From contig JAVJSD010000025.1 of assembly GCA_040219575.1 (NCBI GenBank), positions 1 to 64,000 on the forward strand: a stretch of 64,000 nucleotides of DNA. Reading direction: 5' to 3'. Positions 1 through 10,090 of this stretch are shown piece after piece. The first letter of the stretch is position 1; every line of letters begins with the position of its first letter. Under the pieces are notes generated by a model, which searched no databases, was not told the origin of the DNA, and was given only the letters and a program-made list of their open reading frames with translations. The stretch comes from JAVJSD01 sp040219575. GTDB lineage: Bacteria; Planctomycetota; Planctomycetia; Pirellulales; Pirellulaceae. The translations under genes and the position numbers were made by a program.

Positions 1-10
1 ATCTGCTGCG

Positions 11-124
11 AGGTCGTAAGGGCTTTCGTGGACTGCGTTGGACTTCACGAATCGTCCTCGCCGGATTTCAATCCGACTGCGGGCGATTCGTTCGTCCGCC
101 TTGCCACGAAATCCCTTACGACCT
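11..124. repeat. Long nested imperfect palindrome
   Basis: Outer arms at 11-31 and 104-124 (21 bp each) are reverse complements with one mismatch. An inner pair around 49-58 and 81-90 matches at about nine of ten positions, and a small hairpin (GGATT/AATCC) lies near the centre at about 62-74. The element could fold as a long RNA hairpin, act as a terminator for a gene upstream of the window, or be a degenerate MITE-like repeat. The nested symmetry is seen directly; its function is unknown. Confidence 0.7.
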
Positions 125-194
125 CTCGCGACGAACTTCATTAATAATTCGGGCTAGCCGTCTCGAAACAAGAGATCCCCATGCCGATCAACGC

Positions 195-226
195 CCAAGC
201 CGACGACTTGTCGTCGTGAGTAGGTG
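195..226. repeat. Short intergenic palindromic repeat, copy 1
   Basis: This copy carries the core CGACGACTTGTCGTCG, a 7-bp inverted repeat with a TT loop, followed by GTGAGTAGGTG. Near-identical copies occur at 13728-13759 and, inverted, at 30312-30381. It is therefore a dispersed repeat and not a site private to the oxidase gene that follows. Confidence 0.65.
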
Positions 227-324
227 GGCGGAATGCGGCATTTCGTCGCGCCGGGTTACATCAAAGCGCGGCGGTCGGTTAGTCTCTTGGGCGAGCGACG
301 CCCCCAGTTGGAGCCCTTCGGCCG

Positions 325-1734
325 ATGCCCGAAATCTATCCGGTCAACAGCTACGGTCCGTTGATGCCGGGCCTCGTCATCGGCGGCGTGGCGATCGTGC
401 ACGTGTTTCTGGCGCAGTTCGCCGTCGGCGGCGGACTTTTGATGTGCTACTTCCAGTGGCTGGCGATGACCGGCCGCAACCCGCACGCGCGGCGCTTCGT
501 GCACGGTTACTTCAAGGCGCTGGTGCTGGTGAGTTTCGTCCTCGGGGCGCTGACCGGCGTCGGCATCTGGTTCACCACGATCCAGGTCAGTCCGCAGACG
601 ATCGGCTCGATGGTCGAGAACTTCCACTGGATCTGGGCCACCGAATGGACGTTCTTCTGCCTGGAGATCGTGGCGGGCTACTGCTTCTACCGCTGCCACG
701 AGCAACTCACCGATCGGGCCGCGATGACGCTGTTGGTGTTGTACGCGATCGCCGCCTGGGGCAGCCTGTTCTGGATCAACGGCATCCTCTCCTGGCAGTT
801 GACGCCGGGCGGTTGGGTGGAGACGCACAACGTGTGGCAAGGCATGTTCAATCCCAGCTTCTGGCCCAGCCTGCTGTTCCGCACGGTGGTGGCGCTGGTG
901 CTGGCGTCGCTGGCGGCCTGCGTGGTGATCAATCTCATGCCGGGCATGTCGCGATCGGCGCGTCGCTCGCTGATCAACCACGCCGCTTACTTGATGACGC
1001 CGATGGTGATCATGCCGCTGCTGGGCGTGTGGTACCTGATGTCGATGCCGCCGGACAGCCGCAGTTGGGCGCTGGGGGCGAATGTGCCGATGATGTTGTT
1101 TTTGAATGTGGCCATCGGCGCATCGCTGGCGGTGGGGGCCTACGCCATCATCGGCCTGGTGTGGCAGCGGTTGTACATCAACGGGGCCACCGCGACGCTG
1201 CTGCTGCTGCTGGCCTTCGGCGCCACCGGCGGGGGCGAGTTCGTTCGCGAGGGTTGCCGCAAACCGTATTCGATACGGCACGTGCTGTACTCCAACGGCA
1301 TCGAGCCCGGTCAGGTGACGCGGTTGCGGGAAGTCGGCAGCACGACCGGCGACATCTATCCCCTGCGCGACCTGGAGCCGCTGGCCAACGATCAATTGCG
1401 GCTGGGGGCGAGGGTGTTTCGGCGTCAGTGCGCCATCTGCCATACGCTGCGGGGGACCAACGCGCTGTCGGACCTGACCGAGAACTGGGGGCCCGAGCAG
1501 ATGCGGATCAACATCGCCAAGCTGCAGCACACCAAGCCGTTCATGCCGCCGTTCGCCGGAACGCCCCGGGAACTTGAGGCGCTGGTGCAGTTGCTGCAAT
1601 GGACCAATCACGAGCAACCGCCGTCCTGGCCGGAAACGGGCTCGGGCGAAACGCTCGAGCAGATTCAGCGCTGGCTCGACGAGGCGGGCGCCGCGTCGGC
1701 CGTGGCGCAGCGTGAACGGCGCACTGCGTCATGA
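325..1734 (+). CDS. Cytochrome bd-family subunit I-like protein with C-terminal cytochrome c domain
   Basis: This 469-residue polytopic membrane protein resembles CydA. It has an early helix with a conserved His (GGVAIVHVFLAQFAVGGG, about residues 20-37) and an acidic helix (FHWIWATEWTFF) like the Glu-containing proton path of bd oxidases. After the last helix there is a haem c motif, C369-x2-C372-H373, with a later Met as possible sixth ligand. The quinol-loop signature of classical CydA is not obvious. A C-terminal haem c is known in divergent bd-like families that appear to take electrons from cytochrome c. It lies 62 bp upstream of a second CydA-like gene, so the two likely form a heterodimer. 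The ATG was chosen because the membrane homology begins right after it. The electron donor is inferred. Confidence 0.8.
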   Translation: MPEIYPVNSYGPLMPGLVIGGVAIVHVFLAQFAVGGGLLMCYFQWLAMTGRNPHARRFVHGYFKALVLVSFVLGALTGVGIWFTTIQVSPQTIGSMVENFHWIWATEWTFFCLEIVAGYCFYRCHEQLTDRAAMTLLVLYAIAAWGSLFWINGILSWQLTPGGWVETHNVWQGMFNPSFWPSLLFRTVVALVLASLAACVVINLMPGMSRSARRSLINHAAYLMTPMVIMPLLGVWYLMSMPPDSRSWALGANVPMMLFLNVAIGASLAVGAYAIIGLVWQRLYINGATATLLLLLAFGATGGGEFVREGCRKPYSIRHVLYSNGIEPGQVTRLREVGSTTGDIYPLRDLEPLANDQLRLGARVFRRQCAICHTLRGTNALSDLTENWGPEQMRINIAKLQHTKPFMPPFAGTPRELEALVQLLQWTNHEQPPSWPETGSGETLEQIQRWLDEAGAASAVAQRERRTAS

Positions 1735-1796
1735 TGCGCTCCGAAAGAATGTCACCGTAATGCCGGTCGCCCCGCAGACAAACAGTCGAACCTCTG

Positions 1797-2954
1797 ATGC
1801 AGACGCTCTTTCCCTTCGGCTTTCCCTACCCCACGGCGTTCTATCTCACGCTGTACGTGTTGACGTTGGTGCTGCACGTGCTGGCGATGAACTACGTGCT
1901 GGCCGGCAGCATTTACGTCGCGGTGATGGGTTTGATTCCACGGCGAAACCAGCATCCCAATGCGAGCGGCGCAAGCGGTGAGAGGGAGCCAGCGCCGAAA
2001 ATTGAAGTCGATCCGCCGCTGACGGCGCTATTGCGCGAGTGGCTGCCGTTCGCGGTCAGCGCCGCGATCACCGCCGGCGTGGCGCCGCTGTTGTTCGTGC
2101 AGATCGTCTACCAGCGCGAGTTCTACACCGCCAACCTGCTGCTCTCGTGGCGGTGGATGATCGTGATTCCCACACTGATCGTCGCCTTCTACCTGTTGTA
2201 TCTGCTCAAGAGCGACACGTTCCGGCGGTGGCCCTATGCCGTGCGGGCGACGATTGGCTTGTTGACCGCCGGCTGCTTCCTGTTCGTGGCTTTCTGCTGG
2301 ACGGCGAATCATCTGCTGAGCATCGCGCCCGACGCCTGGCCGAGCGTCTACCAGACGCGGGATGTGACGCCCGTGCTGCAGTTCGTGGCGCCGCGACTGG
2401 CCTTGTGGGCGTTCGGCTCGTTCGCGGCGATGGCGATGATCGCCGGTTGGCAGTTGTGGGGCGCGCATCGACGGGGAGTCGTCAGCCAGGAGCGGCTTGC
2501 GCCGGAGGTCGGAAAACTGGCGGCCGCCGCGATCGGCGGGCTTGTGCTTTCGGTGGCGGCCGGCAACCTGGTGTTGATGGTGACGACCAAGGATCAGCGG
2601 GCCTTGCTGTTTGGCGAGTTCGCTCTGCCGTACGTCGTCGTGGCGATCGCCGCCGCCGCGGTTCAAGCCGCTTTGTGGGGCGTGATCGGCTACACGCGCC
2701 GACTTTCGGCCGGCGTGCTGGTGAGTCTGACCGTCGCCTGTCTGACGTCGCTGATCGGCGTGGCGGCGGCGCGCGAATCGTTCCGCCTGGCGAACATCTC
2801 GGATCTGCCCCGACTCTACGCCGCCCATGCCGAAAGCGCCGAGGTCGGCGGTTTCGCCGCCTTCGCCGTATTCCTGGTCCTGAACACCGCCCTGATCGGC
2901 TTTTGCCTGTGGCTGGTCCGCACGCAGCGCCGCAAGACGGACGCGGAGTCGTAG
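1797..2954 (+). CDS. Second CydA-like membrane subunit (CydA'-type)
   Basis: This 385-residue protein has about eight hydrophobic segments. Its first helix carries a His in LVLHVLAMNYVLAGS, matching the position of the His in the upstream subunit, so the two look like paralogous halves of a bd-type oxidase. No haem c motif is present. A charged, Pro-rich loop lies at about residues 48-75. Cydaa'-type pairs, in which a second CydA-like protein replaces CydB, are known in several phyla. Its position directly after the cytochrome c-bearing subunit supports one two-gene operon. It could also be described as a generic cytochrome ubiquinol oxidase subunit I. Confidence 0.7.
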   Translation: MQTLFPFGFPYPTAFYLTLYVLTLVLHVLAMNYVLAGSIYVAVMGLIPRRNQHPNASGASGEREPAPKIEVDPPLTALLREWLPFAVSAAITAGVAPLLFVQIVYQREFYTANLLLSWRWMIVIPTLIVAFYLLYLLKSDTFRRWPYAVRATIGLLTAGCFLFVAFCWTANHLLSIAPDAWPSVYQTRDVTPVLQFVAPRLALWAFGSFAAMAMIAGWQLWGAHRRGVVSQERLAPEVGKLAAAAIGGLVLSVAAGNLVLMVTTKDQRALLFGEFALPYVVVAIAAAAVQAALWGVIGYTRRLSAGVLVSLTVACLTSLIGVAAARESFRLANISDLPRLYAAHAESAEVGGFAAFAVFLVLNTALIGFCLWLVRTQRRKTDAES

Positions 2955-3112
2955 CCCGGAGCCGAACAGGGGCCACGTTCCCCACCTGCTGTAGCCGATG
3001 CCGCCGGCGTCGGCGAAAGCCCGCCCGGCGCCGTTCGTTTGCCACTGCCGCAGTCATTGGGCAGAATGTGAGAGAACTCAGAGAGCGATTCTGTTTTCCA
3101 GGAGTATTGGCC

Positions 3113-3799
3113 ATGAAGTCCGCGAACTTTTCTGCTCGCCGCGGCGCGGTGTTGTGGATGGCGATCGGCGCCTTGATCGGCAACGCCGGCGAGTTGCTGG
3201 CTCAAGCCGCCGGCGACAAGCCGAAGGTCGAACGTCCTTACGGCGACGGCCCGCTGTCGCTCGAGGACTTCGGCACGGAACCTCCCGCAGGAACGACTCG
3301 CGGCGCGAAGGTTTACGCCAACATCAACTTCGAGCACGTCTACCGGTCGTTCGCCAGCAGCCCGGGCAAACGGACGGCTTTCATCCAGAGCGTCGAAGTA
3401 CGGGCCGACGTGTTGCGATGGAGGAGTTGGATCTTCGACCGGCAGCAGCGCGAGGCGCTGGCGTATCCGCAAGGGCACTACGACATCGACCAACTGCTGG
3501 CCAAAAAGTGCCAACGCGCGATGTACCAGAAGTTGGCCGACGGAGAGCAGATCTTCGGCGTGGGGGCGAGCGAGCAGGAAGCGGTGGGCGAGATGGAGAA
3601 GCGGCTCAGCGAGATCATGGAGCCCGTGGTGGAGGATCGCGCCGACCTGCACCACCAATACGACGAGGCGACCGACGGCGGGGCCGACGCCCAGGCCATC
3701 GAAGCATCGCGCAAGGAGACGCTGCGGCAGTTGGCGGAAATCGAAAAGGAACTGAAGAAGCTGGCGGCGGCCGCGCTCCGTCGATCGCGCCGGCGTTGA
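3113..3799 (+). CDS. Secreted hypothetical protein with C-terminal helical tail
   Basis: This 228-residue protein is not recognised. It starts at an ATG preceded by AGGAGT and begins with a plausible Sec signal (hydrophobic stretch about residues 11-31, ending near LAQA). The middle is mixed alpha/beta without a motif I know. The last 70 residues are highly charged and probably helical or coiled coil, ending in an Arg-rich tail (RRSRRR). It lies 158 bp after the oxidase pair and may be transcribed with it, but nothing links it functionally. The long open frame further upstream of this ATG is not counted because it covers the end of the oxidase gene. Confidence 0.6.
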   Translation: MKSANFSARRGAVLWMAIGALIGNAGELLAQAAGDKPKVERPYGDGPLSLEDFGTEPPAGTTRGAKVYANINFEHVYRSFASSPGKRTAFIQSVEVRADVLRWRSWIFDRQQREALAYPQGHYDIDQLLAKKCQRAMYQKLADGEQIFGVGASEQEAVGEMEKRLSEIMEPVVEDRADLHHQYDEATDGGADAQAIEASRKETLRQLAEIEKELKKLAAAALRRSRRR

Positions 3800-3825
3800 C
3801 GTCGGAGGTCGCGGCACTCCATAAT
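3796..3825 (+). promoter_or_regulatory. Putative sigma-70 promoter for the 3986 gene
   Basis: TTGACG at 3796-3801 and CATAAT at 3820-3825 are separated by 18 bp, close to the bacterial housekeeping consensus. The site lies about 160 bp upstream of the membrane protein gene. The -35 box overlaps the stop codon of the preceding gene. This was judged by eye only. Confidence 0.45.
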
Positions 3826-3985
3826 CCTCCCGCCTTGGCGAACGCGCCCCGTCGAGCGGTTGTTTCCCTCCTTGCGCTGCCAAACGACGCTGCCAAGCGA
3901 CGCTGCCAAACGTCTCTCCGCCGAACTTGCCGCCTTGACTGGGTCTCACCCTTTTGTCCCGGCAGGCTGAAGACCTGCCCGACCG

Positions 3986-4558
3986 ATGCTCGGACCATTG
4001 TTGACAAGCTGGACGATCCGCTTGGCGCTGCTGTTTTACGCGGTGGTGCTGGCGGGCGAGATTGCGTCGCCGGCGGCGGTCCGCCGCTGGAGTTGCTTTC
4101 GCTGGTTCTGGACGATCGCCTGTGGCCTGTTTCTCGCGCACGTGGCCTGCGCGTTTCACTTCTATCATCATTGGAGTCCCGCGGAGGCCTACGAGAACAC
4201 GGCGGTGCGGACTGGCGAGATGTTGGGGGTGCAATTCGGCGCGGGCATCTATTTCAGCTACTTCTTCGCGCTGCTGTGGGCGGCCGACGTCGCCTGGTGG
4301 TGGTTGGCGCGCGGCTCGTACAACGCGCGTCCCTGGTGGCAGAGCACTGCGATTCACGCCTACCTGTTCTTCATCGCCTTCAACGGGGCGGTCGTGTTCG
4401 AAGGCGGGCCCACGCGGTGGTTCGCCTCGGCGGCGGTGCTGGGACTGCTCCTGCTGCTGCTGGCGCGTATACTTGGAAGGAGTCCAGCCGCGGACGCCGC
4501 CGGCGTCGACGTCGATTCACCTCCCGCGGTCGAATCGGGCTCGTCGTCCGAGGTCTGA
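3986..4558 (+). CDS. Polytopic membrane protein of unknown function
   Basis: This 190-residue protein has about five hydrophobic segments. The second is followed by a His/aromatic-rich stretch (HVACAFHFYHHW) and a later segment is rich in Trp (WAADVAWWWLARG), which could mark cofactor or lipid contacts. The C-terminal 30 residues are acidic and Ser-rich, likely a flexible cytoplasmic tail. No family is recognised. It precedes a glycosyltransferase gene by 143 bp on the same strand. A promoter-like site sits upstream, so it may start a two-gene unit. Confidence 0.6.
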   Translation: MLGPLLTSWTIRLALLFYAVVLAGEIASPAAVRRWSCFRWFWTIACGLFLAHVACAFHFYHHWSPAEAYENTAVRTGEMLGVQFGAGIYFSYFFALLWAADVAWWWLARGSYNARPWWQSTAIHAYLFFIAFNGAVVFEGGPTRWFASAAVLGLLLLLLARILGRSPAADAAGVDVDSPPAVESGSSSEV

Positions 4559-4701
4559 ACGCCGCCAAACGCCCACGACATCACGCACCCGCTCGCCGCA
4601 CGACGCGCCGCCCCTTTCCCCCACGCGCCGCTCCCTCGCCGCAACGTCTCCACGCCGCAACGTTTCCGCGCCGCAACATTTCCTCGCCTACGACGTCCTG
4701 C

Positions 4702-6093
4702 ATGCCCGAGTCCCCACCCACCATCGCGTACCTGACCGCCGGCGCCGCCGGCATGTATTGCGGCAGTTGCATGCACGACAACACGCTGGCCAGGGCGCTG
4801 GCCCGCTGCGGCCTCGATGTGCAACTGATCCCCACCTACACGCCGATTCGCACCGACGAGGACAACATCAGCGTCGATCGCGTGTTCTTTGGCGGCATCA
4901 ACGTCTACCTGCAACAGAAGGTCCCGCTGTTTCGCCATCTGCCCGGGCTGATGCTGCGGTTCCTCGACCAACCCTGGCTGATCCGCTGGGCGTCGGCGCG
5001 GGCGGTCGAGATCGACGCCAAGGAACTCGGCGCGCTGACGCTCTCCATGCTGCGCGGCGAACACGGATTTCAGAAGCGAGAGCTGCGCCGCCTCTGTCTC
5101 TGGCTGCGCGATCACGTGAAGCCGGATCTGGTCGTGCTTAGCAACATGCTCATCGCCGGTTGCGTGCCGCAGGTGAAGCGCGAAACCGGGGCGCCGGTGC
5201 TGGTCACGTTGCAGGGCGACGACATCTTCCTGGAGGAATTGCCCGAGCCTTTCAAACAACAGGCGTTCGAGGAAATCCGCAAACTGGTCGAGGAGGTGGA
5301 CGGCTTCATCGTCAACAGCCGCTACTATGCCGAATTCATGGGCGACTACTTCGGCATTGGGGCCGAGAAGTTTCACATCGTGCCGCTGGGCATCGATACC
5401 GACGATTACGCGGCGGCCGACGCCTCGGGCGAAAAACACGCGGACATCCGGGCAGACGACCAACCGCTCCGCGTGGGCTATCTGGCGCGGCTCGCTCCGG
5501 AAAAGGGCCTGCACGTGCTGGTCGACGCTTTCCTCGCGCTGCGCAAGATGCCGGGCATGGAACGCGCCGAATTGCATATCGCCGGCTGGCTTGGCGAGCA
5601 TCGTCGCAAGTACGCGGAGGAGCAGTTCGACAAGCTTCGCGGCGCGGGACTGGGCGACGCGTTTCATTACGCGGGCAGCGTCGATCATCATGGCAAGATC
5701 GACTTTCTGCGCAGTCTCGACGTCCTCTCGGTGCCCACCGTCTACCACGAACCCAAAGGGCTGTTCGTGCTCGAGGCGTTGGCGGCGGGCGTGCCGGTCG
5801 TGGAGCCCGAGCACGGCGCCTTTCCCGAAATGCTGGCCGCCACGAGCGGCGGCCGCCTGGTGCGTCCGGAGGATCCCGCTCATCTGGCGGAGACATTGCA
5901 CGAATTGCTGGCGGGGCGAGACATCTGTCGCGAACTCGGCCAGCGGGGCTGCGCGATCGTTCGCCAGCAATTCAACGCGACGTCGATGGCCCGGCAGACC
6001 CTACAGATGTATGGCAAATTCGTGCCGGGGCTGTTGACGCACCTGCCGGTCGGAGTGAGCGAGCCGCTACAAGCACGCAGCGCAAGCAAGTGA
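4702..6093 (+). CDS. GT4-family glycosyltransferase
   Basis: This 463-residue protein has the two Rossmann-like domains of GT-B glycosyltransferases. The N-terminal part begins with a glycine-rich donor/acceptor loop (GAAGMYCGSCMHDN, about residues 14-27). The C-terminal part has the GT4 pattern VGYLARLAPEKGLHVLVDAF and the E-x7-E motif in HEPKGLFVLEALAAGVPVVE. Family members transfer a sugar from a nucleotide donor to a lipid, polysaccharide or glycan. The acceptor cannot be told from sequence. No hydrophobic segment is evident, so it is probably cytosolic or peripheral. The ATG at 4702 is where the family match starts. Confidence 0.85.
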   Translation: MPESPPTIAYLTAGAAGMYCGSCMHDNTLARALARCGLDVQLIPTYTPIRTDEDNISVDRVFFGGINVYLQQKVPLFRHLPGLMLRFLDQPWLIRWASARAVEIDAKELGALTLSMLRGEHGFQKRELRRLCLWLRDHVKPDLVVLSNMLIAGCVPQVKRETGAPVLVTLQGDDIFLEELPEPFKQQAFEEIRKLVEEVDGFIVNSRYYAEFMGDYFGIGAEKFHIVPLGIDTDDYAAADASGEKHADIRADDQPLRVGYLARLAPEKGLHVLVDAFLALRKMPGMERAELHIAGWLGEHRRKYAEEQFDKLRGAGLGDAFHYAGSVDHHGKIDFLRSLDVLSVPTVYHEPKGLFVLEALAAGVPVVEPEHGAFPEMLAATSGGRLVRPEDPAHLAETLHELLAGRDICRELGQRGCAIVRQQFNATSMARQTLQMYGKFVPGLLTHLPVGVSEPLQARSASK

Positions 6094-6204
6094 GCGAGTA
6101 AGTGAGTAGGTGTGGGCGAGTTTTCAGCGAGCATTGAATCGCCGTTCACTCGTTGGCGCGTTGTGCTTTGATCGGCGGTACTCGACCCGCTTGTCGCCAC
6201 GTCT

Positions 6205-7029
6205 CTACGCGACTTCCACCCGCCACACTTTCTTGCTGGAGTCGACGGGGGACGGAACGTAGTGCACCGGCAGTTTCTCCTCCGCCGTTCTGCCGACCGT
6301 GTCGCCTTCGGGCAACGGTTCGCCGCGATTGGCCGTGTAGGCCAGCAAGTCGAAAAAGGTCTCGATGGCCGAACTCCGCGAGGACTCGGAAACAACCAAC
6401 AAGAGGTCGGGCAGATCGAGTTGCTTCATCCCCAGGCTCAGCAGGCTGTGCCGCCCATCTTTTTCCTGGGCGATGCTGACGCCGGTCCAGAGCATGATTC
6501 TGGGGACGACGCCGACTTCCCGCGCCGCCGAAATGAAGAACTCGGGTTCGTGCGTGGCGCCCGCGTTTCCCCAATACACGCCCACACAGTCGGAAGCTTG
6601 GACCACCGCCGCCAACAGTGAGGTGAAACGCGACAGCCTCTCCACGGGCGACAGGCGGCCGGCAGAAGGCAGGGTCACGAGCAAGTGCGCGCAGTGCTGC
6701 GGCAGCGTCCAACGGCCGCCCAACGAGGATACGCTGAATTGGGCGCCTTCCTCGGCTTCGCCATTGGGCACGGCCACCGGCATCAGCGCCACAAAGGCAG
6801 TCTCTTTCGACTCGAACGGCAACAACAGGACCTCGTCGCTGCTCGACTTATCGCCGTCGCCCTCGGATTCACAAATGTCGTCGCCGCCCGGGTCGATCTG
6901 GCGGTAACATCGAACGATCTCCTCGGCGCTGGGAAGCTGCTCGCTGCTGAGCAGCACGAACGCCAAGTCCACCGCGGCGTCGTCGCGCGGAGGCTTCTTT
7001 TTGCCAAACAGCCGGTTGAAGAATCCCAT
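6205..7029 (-). CDS. DUF4261-like hypothetical protein
   Basis: This 274-residue protein begins MGFFNRLFGKKK, a common bacterial start with an amphipathic basic helix that may touch the membrane. The body resembles DUF4261 proteins, with AFVALMPVAVPNGEAEEG near residue 75 and a later VGVYWGNAGATH segment. The family function is not known to me. It is transcribed away from the glycosyltransferase before it, as a convergent pair with 111 bp between. The chosen ATG gives a better N-terminus than in-frame codons up to 7203. The family call is from memory and only moderately sure. Confidence 0.65.
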   Translation of the reverse strand: MGFFNRLFGKKKPPRDDAAVDLAFVLLSSEQLPSAEEIVRCYRQIDPGGDDICESEGDGDKSSSDEVLLLPFESKETAFVALMPVAVPNGEAEEGAQFSVSSLGGRWTLPQHCAHLLVTLPSAGRLSPVERLSRFTSLLAAVVQASDCVGVYWGNAGATHEPEFFISAAREVGVVPRIMLWTGVSIAQEKDGRHSLLSLGMKQLDLPDLLLVVSESSRSSAIETFFDLLAYTANRGEPLPEGDTVGRTAEEKLPVHYVPSPVDSSKKVWRVEVA

Positions 7030-7132
7030 GTCTCTTGCCTGTTGATGGAATCCAGTTGATGAAACTTCCAGCGTCGTGGTCAACGCCTTCGTGCGAAGCC
7101 CACCCAAGCCGGCGGCTTCGCCAGGGCGGCCC

Positions 7133-8137
7133 TCACCGTGAACGCAGCGGGCCGATGTACTCCTTGGCGACGACGATGTTGTCGAACCAGATGCGGCTTT
7201 CATGGTCGGGCGGGCTCTTGGTGATGTAGAGCAGGAGCCAGAGGAAGTTCAGCTTCAGCCGCTCGTCGCTTCGCCAGCGGAAGCCTTCGAAGGGGAGGCC
7301 GTCGCGGGGGAAGTCGATCTGCCGGGGCGAACGCCGCTCGTCGCTCCACCGCACGCCCTCGCCTCCCTGGCCGGGCAGGAACTTGTCGTAGATCCACTTT
7401 CCGCGGGGAAACCCCCGGCCCAGATGACTGATCGGCCGGCCGTCGATCCAGAGGGCCAGTTCGCCGTCGCTTTCGCCGACGGCGTTCACCTGCGTCATCA
7501 GCTCGACGCAGATCCACGTGTCGCGGGCGACCTTCACCTTCGACTCGCCCAGGAACGAATTGCCCCAGGTTTGGCCGCGGGGCGGGCTGCCGCGCATCTC
7601 CATCCAGTAGGCATAGTAGTCCCAGGCCCAGGACTGGCCGTGCGGCTCGATGCCGATGGTGAACCGCTCGTCGCCGCGGGGTCGTCGGCCGGCGCCTCCT
7701 TGCGGCCAAGCGGTGGCCGGCTGGTAGCCTCCGATGTGGAAGAAGTGATGGATCGGCGCGCAGTCGCGGGCGAACTTCACATAGAACCGCACATACAGCT
7801 TGTCGTGGCCGGGCGCGAGCCGGCGGTAGAGATGGGCCCCATCGCCCTGACCGCCGACGTGCGTCATCAGCAGCGACTTGCCTCCATCGGTGAGTGACTC
7901 AGACGAGAGCGACAGGATTTCCCTGTGCTGCACGCTTTCCCAGCGTTTGAGAATCTCCTCGAGCGGTCCGGCGTCGAAGTTCTCGACGAACACGACGGCG
8001 GGGTCGCGGGCGATTCCCACGTCGCCGGGATACTTCGCGGCGAGGCCGTCTTCTCCGAGAACCGCACCGGCCAGCAGTGTGACGGTCAGCAATGCGATGG
8101 CCACGGGCGTGAGCAGCGATTTGGCGAAGGTCGTCAT
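7133..8137 (-). CDS. Secreted concanavalin-like (glucanase/lyase-fold) protein
   Basis: This 334-residue protein has a clear Sec signal peptide (hydrophobic core about residues 10-27) and an AGGAG ribosome binding site seven bases before the ATG. The mature protein looks all-beta, with Trp/Tyr-rich strands such as KLYVRFYVKFARDC and the closing segment HESRIWFDNIVVAKEYIGP. This is typical of lectin/glucanase-like jelly-roll domains in planctomycete secreted polysaccharide-binding proteins. No catalytic residue pair is certain. A role in binding or cutting a polysaccharide in the periplasm is inferred from fold type and secretion. Confidence 0.65.
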   Translation of the reverse strand: MTTFAKSLLTPVAIALLTVTLLAGAVLGEDGLAAKYPGDVGIARDPAVVFVENFDAGPLEEILKRWESVQHREILSLSSESLTDGGKSLLMTHVGGQGDGAHLYRRLAPGHDKLYVRFYVKFARDCAPIHHFFHIGGYQPATAWPQGGAGRRPRGDERFTIGIEPHGQSWAWDYYAYWMEMRGSPPRGQTWGNSFLGESKVKVARDTWICVELMTQVNAVGESDGELALWIDGRPISHLGRGFPRGKWIYDKFLPGQGGEGVRWSDERRSPRQIDFPRDGLPFEGFRWRSDERLKLNFLWLLLYITKSPPDHESRIWFDNIVVAKEYIGPLRSR

Positions 8138-8668
8138 GGGCGGCTCCTGGCGGCAGTTGGCGCTGCTTGACTGAGTTTCGAATTGGGTGGCTGCCGTGTC
8201 CGCAGTTTTTCTTGAAACGGAGCCTGCTGGCCGGCAGCGCAACAGGAGGTTGTGCGAGGCGAAAGGCTTGGTCGACATCGGATTGCTGGAGGCGTAACTC
8301 TTGCCGGCGTACGTTGCTCCACGCAACGAGCACTCCATTATAGGAATAGGTGGTTCCTCGATCGAGCTGCAGTTTCGCACAACGTGTCGCCGAGAAGTTG
8401 GGCTGCAAGTTGCGATTCATGACGACGCTGCCAAGACGGCAGTGCACCCGAGTGATTTCCGATTGCGGAGGAAGGCAAGAGTATCGGGGCGTTGTTCGCT
8501 ATGGTGGGCGACGGCGGAGCCGTCGGCTTGGGTGGCAATGGGAACGTGTCGTGGGTGGGGGTGTGAGCGGGGCGGGGCTGGGGTAGAACTTAGAGCCCGG
8601 TCATGGTGGGTGCGATGTTGATCGATGCGGCCGGGGAGGCGATGGCCTGTTTGGATGGTGAACGTGAA
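8138..8668. other. Intergenic region with a possible minus-strand promoter
   Basis: This divergent spacer holds no convincing gene. On the minus strand TATAAT occurs at 8342-8337, about 195 bases before the secreted protein gene, and could be its -10 box, though no good -35 is visible. The part between 8345 and 8602 shows nothing I recognise. The alcohol dehydrogenase could alternatively start at the upstream ATG at 8603. Confidence 0.4.
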
Positions 8669-9874
<1,206 letters not shown>

Positions 9875-10090
9875 ATGCGGCGAAGCATTCTGAGGATGCG
9901 GGTTGTGCGGCCTGCCTCTGACGCCCAGGCTGCACGTTTCTCCAGAATGCCCAGATTCCCGCCCTTCCGGTGCGTGGCGCAGGCCGGTATATTCAGTGTT
10001 CCCGCCAACGCTCGCGAGGGGCGCCGGTTTTTCCCACCTGTTGGTCCTCTTGTTTCTGTCCTTCCGCCTCCCCTTGAGGAGTAGCATCGC

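Noticed and set aside
216..1577. Long plus-strand open frame overlapping the CydA-like gene
   Set aside because: It is Arg/Gly/Ala-rich with no domain and covers the frame of a clear membrane protein; it is a high-GC shadow.
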